From Tribonema minus (Eukaryota > Sar > Xanthophyceae > Tribonematales > Tribonemataceae): DNA of 64,000 nucleotides. Below, piece after piece: positions 11,520 through 23,578 of this stretch. The notes below the pieces were generated by a model that was not told the origin of the DNA, searched no databases, and worked only from the letters and a program-made list of their open reading frames with translations. Within the stretch, counting starts at the first letter, position 1, and each line of letters begins with the position of its first letter. The DNA is taken from positions 620,001 to 684,000 of the forward strand of contig JAFCMP010000530.1 of NCBI GenBank assembly GCA_017506865.1, in the 5' to 3' direction. Made by a program: the position numbers and the translations under genes.

Positions 11520-13740
11520 TCGTCGGCATCCCCTGCCCCGAGGGCATGGGTATGTATGGTTCGGTGCCGGCGCCACTCGTGCGCGCGCTGCTGCTGAGCG
11601 GCGGCGGCAGCGGCGGCGGCTGCGGCGGCGGGGAGGAGGAGGAGGAGGCGGGGGCCCAGGAGCGTGGGGGGGGGGGGGGGGGGGGGGGGGGGGATGCGGG
11701 GGGGATGAGGAGCGGGAGGGGGTGCAAGGGGGAGGGGGGGACGGGGGGGGGGGAGGGGGCTGATGAAGGTTGAGAGCCACTGGCCTATTGCGTTTTGTGT
11801 GTGCTGCATAGCCGCTTGTGATGGCGGGAAGGGAACGGCAGCAGGAAAGACGTGCAGCATACCTGCGTGTCAGTGCTGCAGGCCTTACGCCCTCAATTCA
11901 ATGTGGATATGGGTGACGGCATCAAAACAATCGTTCACTGTACATAGCAATGTACACAAGATGGTTACGGTTATGGCGCAAAGGCAGGTTGCGTCATGTC
12001 CCAGTGACCTCAAATGCATAAAACAATACACAAATGGTCGCAGCCTTCTTGAAGTATCTCCTGTTGCTTCACTTTTGCACTTTGTGCATATCAGTTGCCC
12101 ATGCCCTTGTGCGCTGGACATCATTGCCCGGATGTAAGGCAAGTCTTTGGCATGATCATTTGTCCATCGGTGCAAACTTCCATGAACCCATAGCAGCAGT
12201 TGCGGTGTGTCGAGGGAACATAGTCTCTCAAGGTAGCGGCAGATTGACTTTGTGCACTGAAGTTGGTTGCGTCGGCAGTCCATGGAATGCACACCCATTA
12301 TAAAGCCTGAGATAAGGCACATGAGTGATGCGGCTCACCGCCATTTGATCGCTGCCCCATTCCAATCATGAATGCATCCTTCCGTGTGGACAAATTCTTC
12401 TCTTCAGAAGTGTGAGCATTCTTGCCATCGCGCTGGAGAGTTTGGTGCTTCACACTGGCATTCAGCCACCACAGCCAAGCAATGAATTTCAGGCGTCGTG
12501 ATTACGCACATTACATCACCAGCGTTCCAACGATGGACAATGCACACAAGGTAAGCTAACATCGTACTGTGTGTCTGCTGATTGCACAAGCACACAAGTC
12601 CTAACCCTAGCCCTAGGGCACACGTGCAAACGACTCACACAGTGCCCGCATCTGCCGCTCGTGTTCAAGCAAGCACCAGCTCATGCACATACAGTGGCAC
12701 AAGCATGCACGCACGGAAGCAAAAACTTGAAGTCGAGTCTTCAATATGAACTGATCAACCTTCAAATGTATTGATGTACAGCGCCGCAAGTCCGTGGTGC
12801 AAGCGCATTGAATAGAGGCCTACGCACGACAATACAGCAAAAGACTTTCAACCGCCGCCGCCGCTGCAGCAGCAGCACAACCCCCGCCGCCCTGACATGT
12901 CCCCCAATGTCCCCCCAGGCCGCCGCTGCCCGAACCCCGCTATCTGCAAGCCCCTCTGCTACACCGTGTCTGTCCCAGCGCCGGATATGTGCTCATGGCG
13001 AAAAAAGTCGGCAACATGGCTTCACCTCCAGCGCTATGGCGCCACGCATTTTGGGTGCGCGCGCCTGAGGACTTGCACGCTTCACGTTGCGGCGAGACCA
13101 AGAGGCTCAAAGAAGTGACTCCCTGTGTGGATACTGTGGTTCTGCCAGCACGACTGAGAGTAGTGCTGCTGCCGCTGCCGCTGCCGCCGCCGCTGCTGCT
13201 GCCGCCGCCGCTGCTGCTGCTGCTGCGTGTCCAGTGTCGTGCTGCTGCTGCTGCTGCTGTTGCTGCTGCCGCTGCCGCTGCTGCTGCCGGTGCTGTGCTT
13301 GCCTGTTGCCGAATGAATCAGGTAGGCAAGGCAGTCCGTGTGAGAGGATCAGTGGTGAATCAAACTGTCAACAACATGTTATCACACTGAGCGAGAACAT
13401 GAGCAGGTACGCTGTAGCGTTCACGTGGCATCTATGCTGGTTGAACGCTGTCATCAATACACACAATGCCGTCCTGAAGCAGTTCTCGCAAGAGACGAGT
13501 TGTTGCGCATTGCAATCCAGACAAGGCATTTGCGTGCGTGATCGCTAGACGCAAGCTGGCTGAGCACTGTCTATACAGGACTACAATGTAAAATTAAATA
13601 CTGCACATCAGCGTGTACAGTTGAAGTATGTAACTTGCACCTCGCACCTGACCCGATGTAGCGGCGTGCTGTGAGTGTGCTGTACAGTGCCTTGAAACAA
13701 CTACACTTCAAAATACGACAACAGCAGTCGCAGCCACAGT
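11520..13740. repeat. Low-complexity region with G-runs and GCN tracts
   Basis: A G-rich stretch at about 11,590-11,760 includes an uninterrupted run of more than 20 G near 11,667-11,692. A GCY/CTG-rich stretch occupies about 13,155-13,310. Between them lies AT-richer sequence with no splice-bounded exon I can defend. Open frames through the GCN tracts exist in several frames at once and are expected by composition. Confidence 0.6.
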
Positions 13741-16045
13741 CATCAGCTTACCTGTTTGTGTAAGCCACCACAGAGTAGAGGCTCCACGCTTGAACAAGTG
13801 TGACCGCTGCGCCATTCCCGTGTCCCTGACCGCGACTCTGTACGCCGCCACGATCCGCGTGTTGTTGAGCAGAAGCTCCATGTACATGCTGCGGCTGAGG
13901 CGTGCCTGCTGCTGCGATGACGGTTGGCGGCACGGTTGAGCTGCAGCTCCATGTACATGCGGCTAGCCTGCTACTGGTGCCGCCGCCGTCCGAGCATCGC
14001 TGAGCCGCAGCTCTCTATGTACAAGCGCATGATATGCTGTTGAAGCCGTCGGCGCTGCCTGTACACAATGCAGGAGCCCAGCTCCACTGCTGCGTTGTTG
14101 ATGGTGTTGCATGCTGGCTGCCTCGCTAAGCAGAGCCCGCCGCCTTGCCGCTGCAAACTCTGTCGGCGCGCTGCTGCCGGCGGCGCCGTCAGGCCGACGC
14201 GCCGCCAGCGCTGCCGCTGTTGTGTCGCCGCCGCTGCTGCTGTTGCCGCCAATGCGCAGCCCTTGCTGCTGTTCTGCTACTGTTGCTGTTGTTGCTGCCG
14301 TGGTTTCCATGGTCGTTGCTGCTGCTGCAGCTGCCGCTGCTGCTGCTACCGGAGAGCTGTGCTCATCCAGAGCCAGCGCTGCCGCTGCTGCTGCCACGCC
14401 GTGATGCCGCTGCTGTTGCTGAGCTGTGATGCTGCTATGGCTGAGTCGTGATGCTGTCGTGGCTGAGCCGTGATGTAGCTATGGCTGAGCCGTGATGCTG
14501 CTGTGGCTGAGCGGTGCTTGAGCCGTGCTGCCGCTGCTAAGTCGTGATGGTGTGGTGGCTGAGCCGTGATGCCGCTACGGTTGAGCCGTGATGCCGATAT
14601 CGCTGAGTGGTGCTTAAGACGCCGCTGCTAAACCGTGATGGTGCGGTGGCTGAGCCGTGTTGCCGCTGCTGATACTGCGCCGCTGGTCTGCAGCCGCTGG
14701 TGTCGCCGATGCCGTTGAGCCGGTATTGCCCAGCTGCTGATGAGCAGTGGTGCTATCACCGCTGAGCCGCTGTTGACAGGCGCTGTCGCCCTTTGAAATC
14801 CGCTGAGACGATGATGCCGCAGCCGCTTCTGCTCCTGCTGCTGCTGCTGACTCGAAACTGCCACTACTCCTGCAGTGCTGGTGAGCCGCCACTGCGCCAA
14901 TCTAGCCCGTGTGGAGCCATGGTGCTTGTGGTAAGTAGATTCTGCTGCTGAGCGATTGCGAACGCAGCCGCTGCTGAGGCGCGCTGCTGAATTCGCTGCT
15001 GTTGAAGGCCATGGCGTCGGCGCCGCTGCCGCCGCTGCCGCCGCCATTGTGTTGTTGTTGTGCGCGCATTGCTGCTACGCCCGCCCACGCACTGCTGCCG
15101 CCGGCTGGCACCGGCGTCACTTGTGCTGAAATCGCTGGTGTTGAAGGCCGTGGCGGCGGCGCCAACGCCGCCGCTGCCTCCGCCACTGTTGTTACGCGCG
15201 CATTGCTGCTATGCCTGCGCGTGCGCTGCTGCCGCCAGCCAATGCCGGCATGATGTGTGCACTCGCCCACGACTGCGCTGCCGTAACGCGACATGCGCAT
15301 CGCAGGGCGATGCGCGCCGGGCCCGCAGACGCAGATGGACGGGCAGCAGCGCTCCGCGATGGCTGCTTGGCGGTAAGAGCGCAGGACGCAGAGCCTTCCG
15401 CTCCCGTCTGCCCGAGCACGCTGCTGCCACCGCTGCAGCCGAAGGCCACGAACGGCGCATTCTGCAGATGTTGGGCGGTGCCGCCGCCGCTGCCGCCGGT
15501 GCTGCTGCTGCCGCCGCTGCCGCCGCTGCTTCGGCCACCGGCGTTGCCGAGCGCAGCGCGCCACATGCACACCTGTGCACAGCGCAGCGCAGTTGATGAG
15601 CGCTGTCGGTGCTGCGGCGGCGGATGGTGTCGCCGCCGTCTTCGTATGTGCTGCGCACAAGGGCCAAGCATGCGTGCGCCGCCTGCACGCATGCTGACGA
15701 TGTTCATGATGCTGCCGCCGCCGGCTCGCGCTGCACAGCTGCTGTGCCCGCCCAGCCACGAGCGCTGCTACTGCCGCTGCCGCTGCTGCTGGTGGTGGTG
15801 GTGCTGCTGCCGCCGCTGCTGCTGTCGCTGCTGATGGTGGTGCTGCTGCCGCCGCTGCTGCTGCTGCTGCTTTGCTGCTGCTGCTGATGGTGGTGGTGCT
15901 GCTGCCGCTGCTGCTGCTGCCGGTAGTGGTGCTGCTGTCGCTGCTGCTGCTGCTGCCTTGATCGGTACTGCCATCCGCCGCGGCGACCGCTGCCGCTGCT
16001 GCCGCCGTCGCTGCCGCCGCCGTGCCGCTGACTGCATGCGACACA
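13741..16045. repeat. GCN/CTG-rich region with internal minisatellites
   Basis: Extremely Ala/Ser/Leu/Gln-codon-like triplet DNA. About 14,396-14,665 is a minisatellite built on GGCTGAGCCGTGATGCTGCT. About 15,003-15,270 contains two diverged units of about 136 bp sharing TTGAAGGCC(A/G)TGGCG and CGCGCATTGCTGCTA. About 15,770-15,960 is nearly pure CTG/CCG/GGT triplets. Long open frames occur on both strands because the triplet repeat lacks stops. I see no conserved domain. Confidence 0.65.
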
Positions 16046-17367
16046 TCAACGGCGAGTACCGCGGCGGCGGCTGCCCTGCAGGCGGTCTGCTGCCTGACTG
16101 CGCCGCCGTCCCCCCCGCTGAGCGTTATCACGCACCGCCACCCGCTCGCCATCCGGCAGCAGCGGGCCGTTTGCGGCAGCCTCCGCGGCGGCGGCGGCGG
16201 TCGCAGGAGCGCTGACGCGTGTGCGCGCGCCGCGTGGAGGCACCGGGTCGATGCGCCTGTGCGGAACGCGGCACGGCCTAGAGCTGAACTTGGCGAACAC
16301 ATCCGGCGCGTTGGCTATGTCCTGCTGCAGCTGCCACTGCCGAAGGCGGGCGTGCTCCTGCTCCCACCGCGGGTACAAGTTAGTCCAGAAGGCAGCGTCG
16401 TGCTGGACCAGCACCGGCAAGTGCTCCTTGATGAGGGTCTTGCACTCATCGATGCGCCGAACGCAAGCGCTGATTCTGTCTTTGATCGCCTGCTTCTCTT
16501 CCTGCGTCATGAGCACCCGCTGCAGAGTGCCGCCGAGGCGCTGGAGGCGATGGCACCTGCGCGTGATGAACACGGCCGGTTCGTGCCAGCCCATGTACTC
16601 TTCGAGGCGGCCGTACAGCCAGCCGGCATGGAGGTGCAGGTGGTGGACAAGGGTCACCACCTCCGCGATGGTGGAGTCCCTGTTGGGCGCATCCTCCGCC
16701 AGGCCGCGCACCTCGCGCTTGCAGCCCTCGATGATCTCCACCTCGGTGTCCAGAGCATCGAGAAGGCCCTGGAGCAGCTCACGGTGCCTCTTGGATGTGC
16801 TGTCGTTCCGAAGTGTGCACGTGATGTAGTCAGGGGATGAGAACAATATGTCCTGGTACACCTCTCGCCATTCATAAGCCATGCGCAGGTGGATTTCCGT
16901 GGCCTTCGGATCGCCTCCACCTCCTCCGAGGGTAGGTCAATGGGCTGTGTGCGCAGGAAGTGGCTGAGGTAGAGGTACATATCGTGCGCTTCCGCCATAA
17001 TGCGTTCTCCGCACGGCAGCAACTCCTCGACCCTGCTTCTCTTGTTCTTGTACCTGTACTGGTCGTCGTACTTGTAATGTCCGAGCTCTGCATCGTAAAT
17101 GATGCCGCTATGAACGTCTCTCTTCAGTTCCAGCATGATGCTGAACGCCATCTGCCAGTGCATACCGAAGCGCTCCTGCACCAGCTGAATCCACTCTGCA
17201 TCGACTGGTGCGGACAGCGCCCACGCTTCCTCCCTGCTGCTGTTTTTGGTCTCTAGCTGCGTCTTTGGCTTGCGCTTGCTCATCCGGCGTCTGGCGCGGC
17301 GAGGAGCGTACCAGGCCGCGCCCAGCAGGCAGGCCGCTGCGGCCAGAAATACTGCCTTCCCGATCAT
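16046..17367 (-). pseudogene. N-terminally anchored hypothetical protein, frameshifted paralog
   Basis: Paralog of the intact gene at 50499-51617. It starts MIGKAVFLAAAACLLGAAWY, an N-terminal hydrophobic anchor, followed by a basic cluster. Both copies share WALSAPVDAEWI, a central helical region, DIANAPDVFAKF and a C-terminal Arg/Gln-rich tail (QAAD-LQGSRRR). The reading frame breaks near 16,905: the first frame runs to 16654, while homology continues in another frame to the stop at 16046. This copy has about 120 residues in the middle that the right copy lacks. A single-base sequencing error cannot be excluded. Function unknown. The TAA-free single-exon layout suggests no introns. Confidence 0.65.
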
Positions 17368-17979
17368 AGGTGCAGCTGCTGCTGTCTCTTGCCTCTGAGG
17401 TTTGGCCTGAGTTGAGCGGTTATGAACTCGATGATCGCGATTCGATTTTTACAAAAATTTTTGTCGGTTGTGGAGGACCCCAGAAAAGCAGGAGACGCTG
17501 TCCAATCAGAACGTGCCACGTGGCAAGCGCGCTCCATCGGCCTTTCACCTGCTAGTGGATTCTTCAGCACTTCACAAGCGCTACGCTCATAGCGTATGCT
17601 GAGACGCCTAATGCAGCCTTTCGCACGGTCAATACACAAAGTGGCTACAGCTGCTGCTTCCAATGGGACCTTGAAGGCGAGTGCAACAGTGGTGTTAATC
17701 TTTCACAGCGAGTGAAGCCCATGTACTTACTTAGCGGATGCCTGTGTGTATTTTTGCTCTAGATATATCCGTCGCACGGTACAACACTTGAGGTGACAAG
17801 TCCTTCTGACCAGCTTGACCAGCATCTTGCTGGACGCCGGCTCACACATGATGAGCTTGTCAGCTTCAATAATTCAGAACATTGACTCATGAAGACACAA
17901 ACCTCCTAAAGACAAGACCTGGCTTCGAACCTAAGCAAGCAACTGCTAGGAGGCACACCGACAATTCACAATAGCAATC
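17368..17979. promoter_or_regulatory. Divergent intergenic region
   Basis: 612 bp between the start of the minus-strand anchored protein (17367) and the plus-strand reductase (17980). It contains a perfect 14-bp palindrome, ACAAAAATTTTTGT, at 17451-17464, about 85 bp upstream of the minus-strand start. Whether it is functional is unknown. Confidence 0.45.
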
Positions 17980-20900
17980 ATGATGCCCAGAAGCGCCATC
18001 TGTCTGGTTGCCTACCTCGCCTGCGTCAACTCCTTCGCCCCAGTTGGCAGTATCGCTTCGCGCCCGCCGACGCAGCTCAGCGTCAAAACAGTGAGTGTAG
18101 CCGTTATCACATATTATCTGCAGTACGAGTACGGTCAATCGAGTTTCACATCTTCTGCCTTTATCTCTCAGACGGGGGCGGGCTCAGTGAAGTCTGGTTC
18201 ACATGAGACGTGTCCTGTCAGCGAGCGTTGTTCACGATTCTATCTTCGTTGTTGCAGCTGCACTTATCCACCTTGCACGGATTCTTGATGTTTTCTGCTA
18301 TGTGTGCTGCATGGACAGGCTTTGGACCCTCAGGAGTGGCGCCAGTTCACCGTGAAAGAGATTACACCTCTGAGCCATGACACCAAGAAGTTCACAGTTG
18401 CCCTGCCTTCGGAGGAGCACGGCAAGTCCAGTTCGCCTGTGTTGTGCTGGTCAATATCTGCAACAGCTAGTAGTATCATGTGTGGTGCCTCGTCCTTTGC
18501 TGCGCATATGATCCATGCGTGGTGTGTCATGCCAATCCAATCACAATGCAATCTGCGAGTCTCAGCGGCAGGGCAGGAGCTGCCATCAACCTGTGATGAT
18601 TGTTCTTGGCATACATCATGTGGCAGTTGGTATCGCGTAGCGCTTCGTAGCGCTTGAGGCACGATAGCATCACACCTCGACACACAGTGCCAGCTCAGAG
18701 CCGATTCACGCCCCAGCAGCAGCGCTCGTATCCCCCCCCCCCTTCACGCGGTGATGGCCCTCGCCACTACTACTGCCAGCAATGCCCGCCTTATCCCCCG
18801 GTCCTTGCTCACATCCAACGCGCGCTGCTGCCGCATGCCGCCGCCGCCGCCGCCGCCGCGGCGCAGAGCTGGGCATGGTGACGGCGTCGTGCCTGATGGT
18901 AGAGGGCACGGGGCTGGACGGCACGAGCCAGGTGGCGCGCCCGTACACGCCCACGTCGCTCAACGGCACCAAGGGCCACTTCGAGCTCGTCATCAAGAAG
19001 TACGACAAGGGGCAGGTGTCGTCGTACATGCACGGGCTCAGCGTGGGCGACGCCATCAAGGTCAAGGGCCCCTTCCCCAAGGTGCGCAGATATGCGGCGG
19101 CGGCGGCGGCGCGGAAGTGGGAGTGAGGCGTGCGACAGTGTTTGGCGGGGCAGCAGGTGGCGTCAGTGTTAGTGGGGGGGGGGGGCATAGTGTGCGCGTG
19201 TTGAGAGAAATAGTTGAAGTCTGTTGCACGGGGGCGGGCGGGCATGGGGTCAGCACCTCGCAGGGGTGGCCAATCGTGGCACGCTTGTCTCAGCTTGACA
19301 ATGTGGTTGCACGCAGCAGCAACCCCTGCTGTTGAGAAGACGCTTTGCAGCACCGCGCCGCGCACATTCTTCTGTGCTCTTGTGCATGTTGAAGTACAGT
19401 AAAGTAGTTCAACTACAGCGCAGTCACAATCTTCTTCAAATCTGTCTGTGAGGGTACATGGCGGTACCCTGCGGGGGTGCATGGAGCCTTTCTTTGAGAG
19501 CTGCGTACTCTAACCTCTTTGGTCAAAGACCCACTCGGATGAAGCTATCGCGATCACTCAACTCCGCTTTGTAGATCCTGCACACCATCCACGACGCACA
19601 TCATCCTGCTTTGTACGGCACTCAGCGCTGCCCGCTGCCCCCCCCCCCCCCATGCGCCCCCTCGCAGATCAAGCTGGACCCCAACATGAAGAAGCGCATC
19701 GGCCTCATCGCCGGCGGCACGGGCATCACGCCCATGTACCAGTGCATCCAGGAGCTGCTGGAGGCGGACGGCGACGCGACGGAGATGGTCCTGCTGTACG
19801 GCAACAAGACGCCCAAGGACATACTGCTCAAGAGCGAGCTCGACGCGCTCGCCACCAAGTACCCGCGCTTCAGCGTCGTGTACAAGGTCGGCGAGGCCAC
19901 GGACGGCTGGACGGTGAGCGCTGAGCACTGCCGCACTTGTGTATTGCAAGGAAAGTTTTGCGCTGCTGCTGCTGTGCTGTTTAACGTTGAAAGGAAGACT
20001 GTTAATGGAGTGGTGGAGGTGCTGCAAAGCACACGCGCCTCAGCGTCGTGTACAAGGTTGGCGAGGTCAAGGGTGGCTGGACGGAGAGGGCGGAGCGCTG
20101 CTGCACTTGCATGCTTTCCAAGAACGACCTCCTTGCTTAGTGGCAGAGCCCAGTGCGCTCGCATTGAAGCACCCATGCTGCAGCGTCTTGTGGAAGGTGG
20201 GGTCATGGAAGGCTGGATGGTAAGCGCTGAGCAATTGCGTGCTTCAAGTGGAGTTTTGCTGCGCAGCGGCGATGATCGGCCTCTTGCATGCAGCATTGAT
20301 GGCATGCATGATGCCCTGTGTGCACCATCAGCTGCAGCCTGGGCTGGATTGCATTCACGCCATATGCACCACATCGCCGGGCATTGGCGCTTGCGTCCAA
20401 GGCTTTCATGTCCTATGGTGCGGAACCGCAATACGCGTGGCTACATTGCTCTGCGCAACGGCATCGTCAGCCATCACCTGAGCTACACAAGCCTGCGCCT
20501 ACCTGCTTACCTGCCTCGCACACGCTTCTGAACGCGTGAATGCGCTGGCGTCGCTCCGCCCACATCGCTTGCGCCACGCCATGTCATCACCGTTTTCACA
20601 CATGGTAACGGCTAAGCTGCTGTGCCCATGTTGTCTGCGTACGCAGGGTCCTGTCGGGCACATCGGCCTCGAGGACTGCAAGCAGTACCTCCCGCCGCCC
20701 TCGGACGACCACATGGTGTTCGTGTGCGGGCCGCCGCCGCTCATGAAGGTCAGTCCAATCACGATGGAAAACAATGGGTTCATCACCCGCAATGCTAATT
20801 TAGGACAAAGCAGCTCTACATGCTTCATGTAATGGCCATTCTGAATGCATGGTCGCAAGCGCGTCATCACGCCCGCACGTGCTGTGCCGTTGAGGCAGCG

Positions 20901-21357
20901 GCGCAACGAATGGCGATGTGTCCACGCCCTCCACCGCTACGTCATGGGCATGCAGTTTGAGGGTCACCGTGGGCACGGGTGAGAAGAACAGTGTTCAGAC
21001 TGTGACTTAAACCCTAGTGGCAGAGTTAGTCTGGCGAGGATGCTGGTGTGCTGCGTCAGAGTCTCGCAGATGTTGTATGCAGACAGCGCAGTGCACTGTT
21101 GCGGCCTTGAGAAATGGCGCCTTTGCGTGTGCGCGTGCACGCCGGCGTTGCGCACGGCGCGCTGCTGTCCTCCAGCAATCGTGTCATTTGAGCAGTCAGT
21201 ACATGTGCGTTGCACCATGGGCCTCAGTCCGCTGCTGTTGCCGCTGCTGCATCACCAGGCCATCTCCGGTGACAAGGGCCCCGACAAGAGCCAGGGTGCC
21301 GTGGACGGCGTGCTCAAGGAGCTGGGCTACACGGAGACACAAGTTTACAAGTTCTAA
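17980..21357 (+). CDS. NADH-cytochrome b5 reductase, probably plastid-targeted
   Basis: FAD flavoprotein that passes electrons from NADH to cytochrome b5-type acceptors. Six exons: 17980-18090, 18319-18421, 18867-19081, 19668-19913, 20647-20748 and 21259-21357. All phases join to give 291 residues, normal for the family. The FAD-binding RPYTP motif is at about 96-100, the NADH-site GGTGITP at 159-165, CGPP at 252-255, and the C-terminus ends in the typical ELGYTE...YKF. Intron 2 appears to be GC-AG (donor GCAAGT at 18422). Residues 1-18 form a hydrophobic signal-peptide-like stretch followed by FAPVG, resembling the ASAFAP leader of complex plastids. There is no membrane anchor beyond it. Plant and fungal relatives are usually at the mitochondrion or ER, so plastid import is inference. 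It is divergently arranged with the gene at 17367. Confidence 0.95.
20034..20233 (+). repeat. Two decayed copies of the exon 4 tail in the reductase intron
   Basis: The last part of exon 4 plus the start of the following intron (about 19,850-19,960) recurs, diverged, at about 20,034-20,110 and about 20,153-20,275. The first copy keeps CAGCGTCGTGTACAAGGT but has lost the donor. The second is more diverged but keeps GGTAAGCGCTGAGCA. Neither is needed in the mature frame. Confidence 0.8.
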
Positions 21358-23578
21358 ACAAGCCACTCCCACTGCGGCAATATCGTGCGGGCGCGCGTTG
21401 CCACCATGGGTTGATGGGTTCTGGTATCATCATGGTTACCCAGCTTGCAGGGTGTTACTGCTCTCTGCGCTCGAGCGCTCTGCCTGCGCATCACGGAGCT
21501 TACAGGGTGTTACTGCTCTCTGCGCTCGAGCGCTCTGCCTGCGCATCACGGCGCGCAGAGGCTCGGTTTACAACAGGCCTGTAAGTAGAGGACACGCCGC
21601 ACATATGTGAATGAAACACGACCGCTGTGCGCGGCTGCGGTAGCAGTACGCCAGTCCCTCGCCCGGTTCAGCGAGGCGGCCAGGCGCGTCCTTCTCTAAG
21701 ACTTTCAATGGATACAAGCGGATTTTTGCAAGGTATCACGCACTTGACCGCGTTGAGCGGCTGATGCCGCCTGGTCCTGTCTCTGCTGTCTCTGTGTGTG
21801 CACTGCTTTGGTTCAAGCCTCCGAGCTCCACGACTACCAGATCGCTGTGAGGCATCAATTCAATGATGCAGAACCCTGCACAGTCTGCATACAGGAGTGC
21901 TTGGCACAGAAGTGCATGCCACCCTCGCCCAGCCAATCAAATGCAGTTTAGCTCTAAGCCTGCTGTGGTGGAATAAACTGTTTTGTGATGTCCTCAACTC
22001 CAACTTCATCTGTATGCTGGAGCATCGCTAAGTGCAGGGTTCATGCAGGGTTCACTCAATCCCAGTTTCCTTGGGGAAGGCAAGAAGTTTTGTAGTCTGG
22101 TGGAAGCAGAGTCTTTGCGACCTCAATGATGATATGACTACATTGACATGTTCACAAATGTTTGTGCACTGCCTGACAAGCGATCTGTCATCATCGGCCA
22201 TGTCAACGAGGCTAAGCACATTGCGGCAACAGACATGGTCCAGATGGTACCTGTTTTATAGGCGCAATTGGATGGGTAGCAACTACATGCCGCTTCCTCT
22301 TGGCCTGCAAAATGGTATTTGCAAAAGGCAAACTGAGCAGGGGCCCACATGTGCCATCTTGCTGTACACATTGCTATATGAGCTTCTACCACGTATTTTA
22401 CCTCCCAGTGCTATGAGTGCTCAGAACATGTTAGGCTCTGCATTGAACGGCCAGGTGGATGCAAACGTCTTACTGGGCAGGCCTGCGCATTTGGCATCAA
22501 CCTAGATACCAATACATCAGGCACAGCACCCCGTGCTGCGGTGGGAATCTCTCATGCACCTGGAAATGGTACGGGTGTGGCTAGCAGTAGCATGCTTGAC
22601 AGGTTCTGTGTAACCTGCATACACATCTCATGTATAAGGGTCATGAAGCCGGGCATTGATCAGACATTCCATGTTAAGAGCACAAGCATGCCATCTGTTG
22701 TCTCATACATACCCACAAGTGCCGCACGGTATCAGCACCACTCGCAGCAAAACGCGTCAAGTCTTGCAGCGCACATGCAGGTGACACCTCCCATTGTCAG
22801 TTGACCATCACAGAACATGCATTTGCTTCATAGGTGTGTTGCGCAGCTGTCATTCATGGACAGCCGCTGGCTGCTACACCCAATCCACTCACACAAACCT
22901 TGATACCCCCCCCCCTCCGCGCCTCCCCCCCCTTTCATCCCACCAATCTCCCACTAACGGCTCCCACCCCCCTCACTCACTCTCGCCCTTGTGCGTTCTG
23001 TACACACCGGCAGCATGCGGGTACAGCCCAGCTCTGCCTGCCATATTCACTCGCGTCGCGTGTTTCCTCTCAGACTCCTCCTCAGGTACTTTCCACAGAG
23101 CTCAGCTGGGGGACAGCGCAGTAGAGAGGAACAGCAGCTGGTGTCAGCCTAGCATAAGACAACAGGCGCGTCACAATAGAGGGAGAGGAAAGCCGGTGTC
23201 AGCCTAGCCCAATGTCAGCCCCAGGCATCTCCAGGCACTTCATTCATTCAGGCAGTGAGCGTCAGCGGCGTGCTGCGGTTCCATTGGAGCAGTCTGCAAT
23301 GCTGAAGCATGCTGCACACTTTGCCACAGCAAGGGGAGCTGCGTGACCTGCAATGCACAGGATAGCGACGCAAAAGCACCTGACCCCCCTCGTCAAACCA
23401 AATGCATAATAGTTGGCGTCATTTTGATACACACCGCCACTGTTCAGCTCAGCAGTGCATGAGACAAAGTGGCACAACACTCGAAGGCAGGTACTGCCGC
23501 TGCAACGGCTTGAACAGCGTTATGTAGTCAAATGACTTGAAGTCGTCAACAGCGCTGTAAGAAAGCTGCAGGGCTCAA
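21358..23578. other. Intergenic region, no gene recognised
   Basis: Lies between the ends of the reductase (+) and MYCBP (-) genes, so it would hold their 3' regions. I find no exon with family resemblance. A short tandem duplication occurs at 21442-21551. Confidence 0.5.
21442..21551. repeat. 55-bp tandem duplication
   Basis: Two adjacent copies (from 21442 and 21497), nearly identical, just downstream of the reductase stop. Each contains the 12-bp palindrome GCGCTCGAGCGC. Confidence 0.9.

Larger units (their letters stand above)
900..11520 (-). repeat. Left arm of large diverged inverted repeat
   Basis: This stretch, read on the minus strand, is collinear with about 53,130-63,290 on the plus strand. 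Matched landmarks are 10963/53671, 8220/56459, 6637/58077, 5102/60296 and roughly 2048/62336. Each pair of coordinates sums to about 64,400-65,400, so the arms are antiparallel around a centre near 32.3 kb with modest indels. The arms are clearly diverged, with substitutions, indels and an extra internal tandem duplication here, so this is not a recent perfect palindrome or a simple assembly artefact. Confidence 0.85.

Noticed and set aside
14902..16302. 466-codon minus-strand open frame
   Set aside because: GCN/CTG triplet repeats lack stops in several frames on both strands. No domain, no conserved counterpart, codon pattern purely repetitive.
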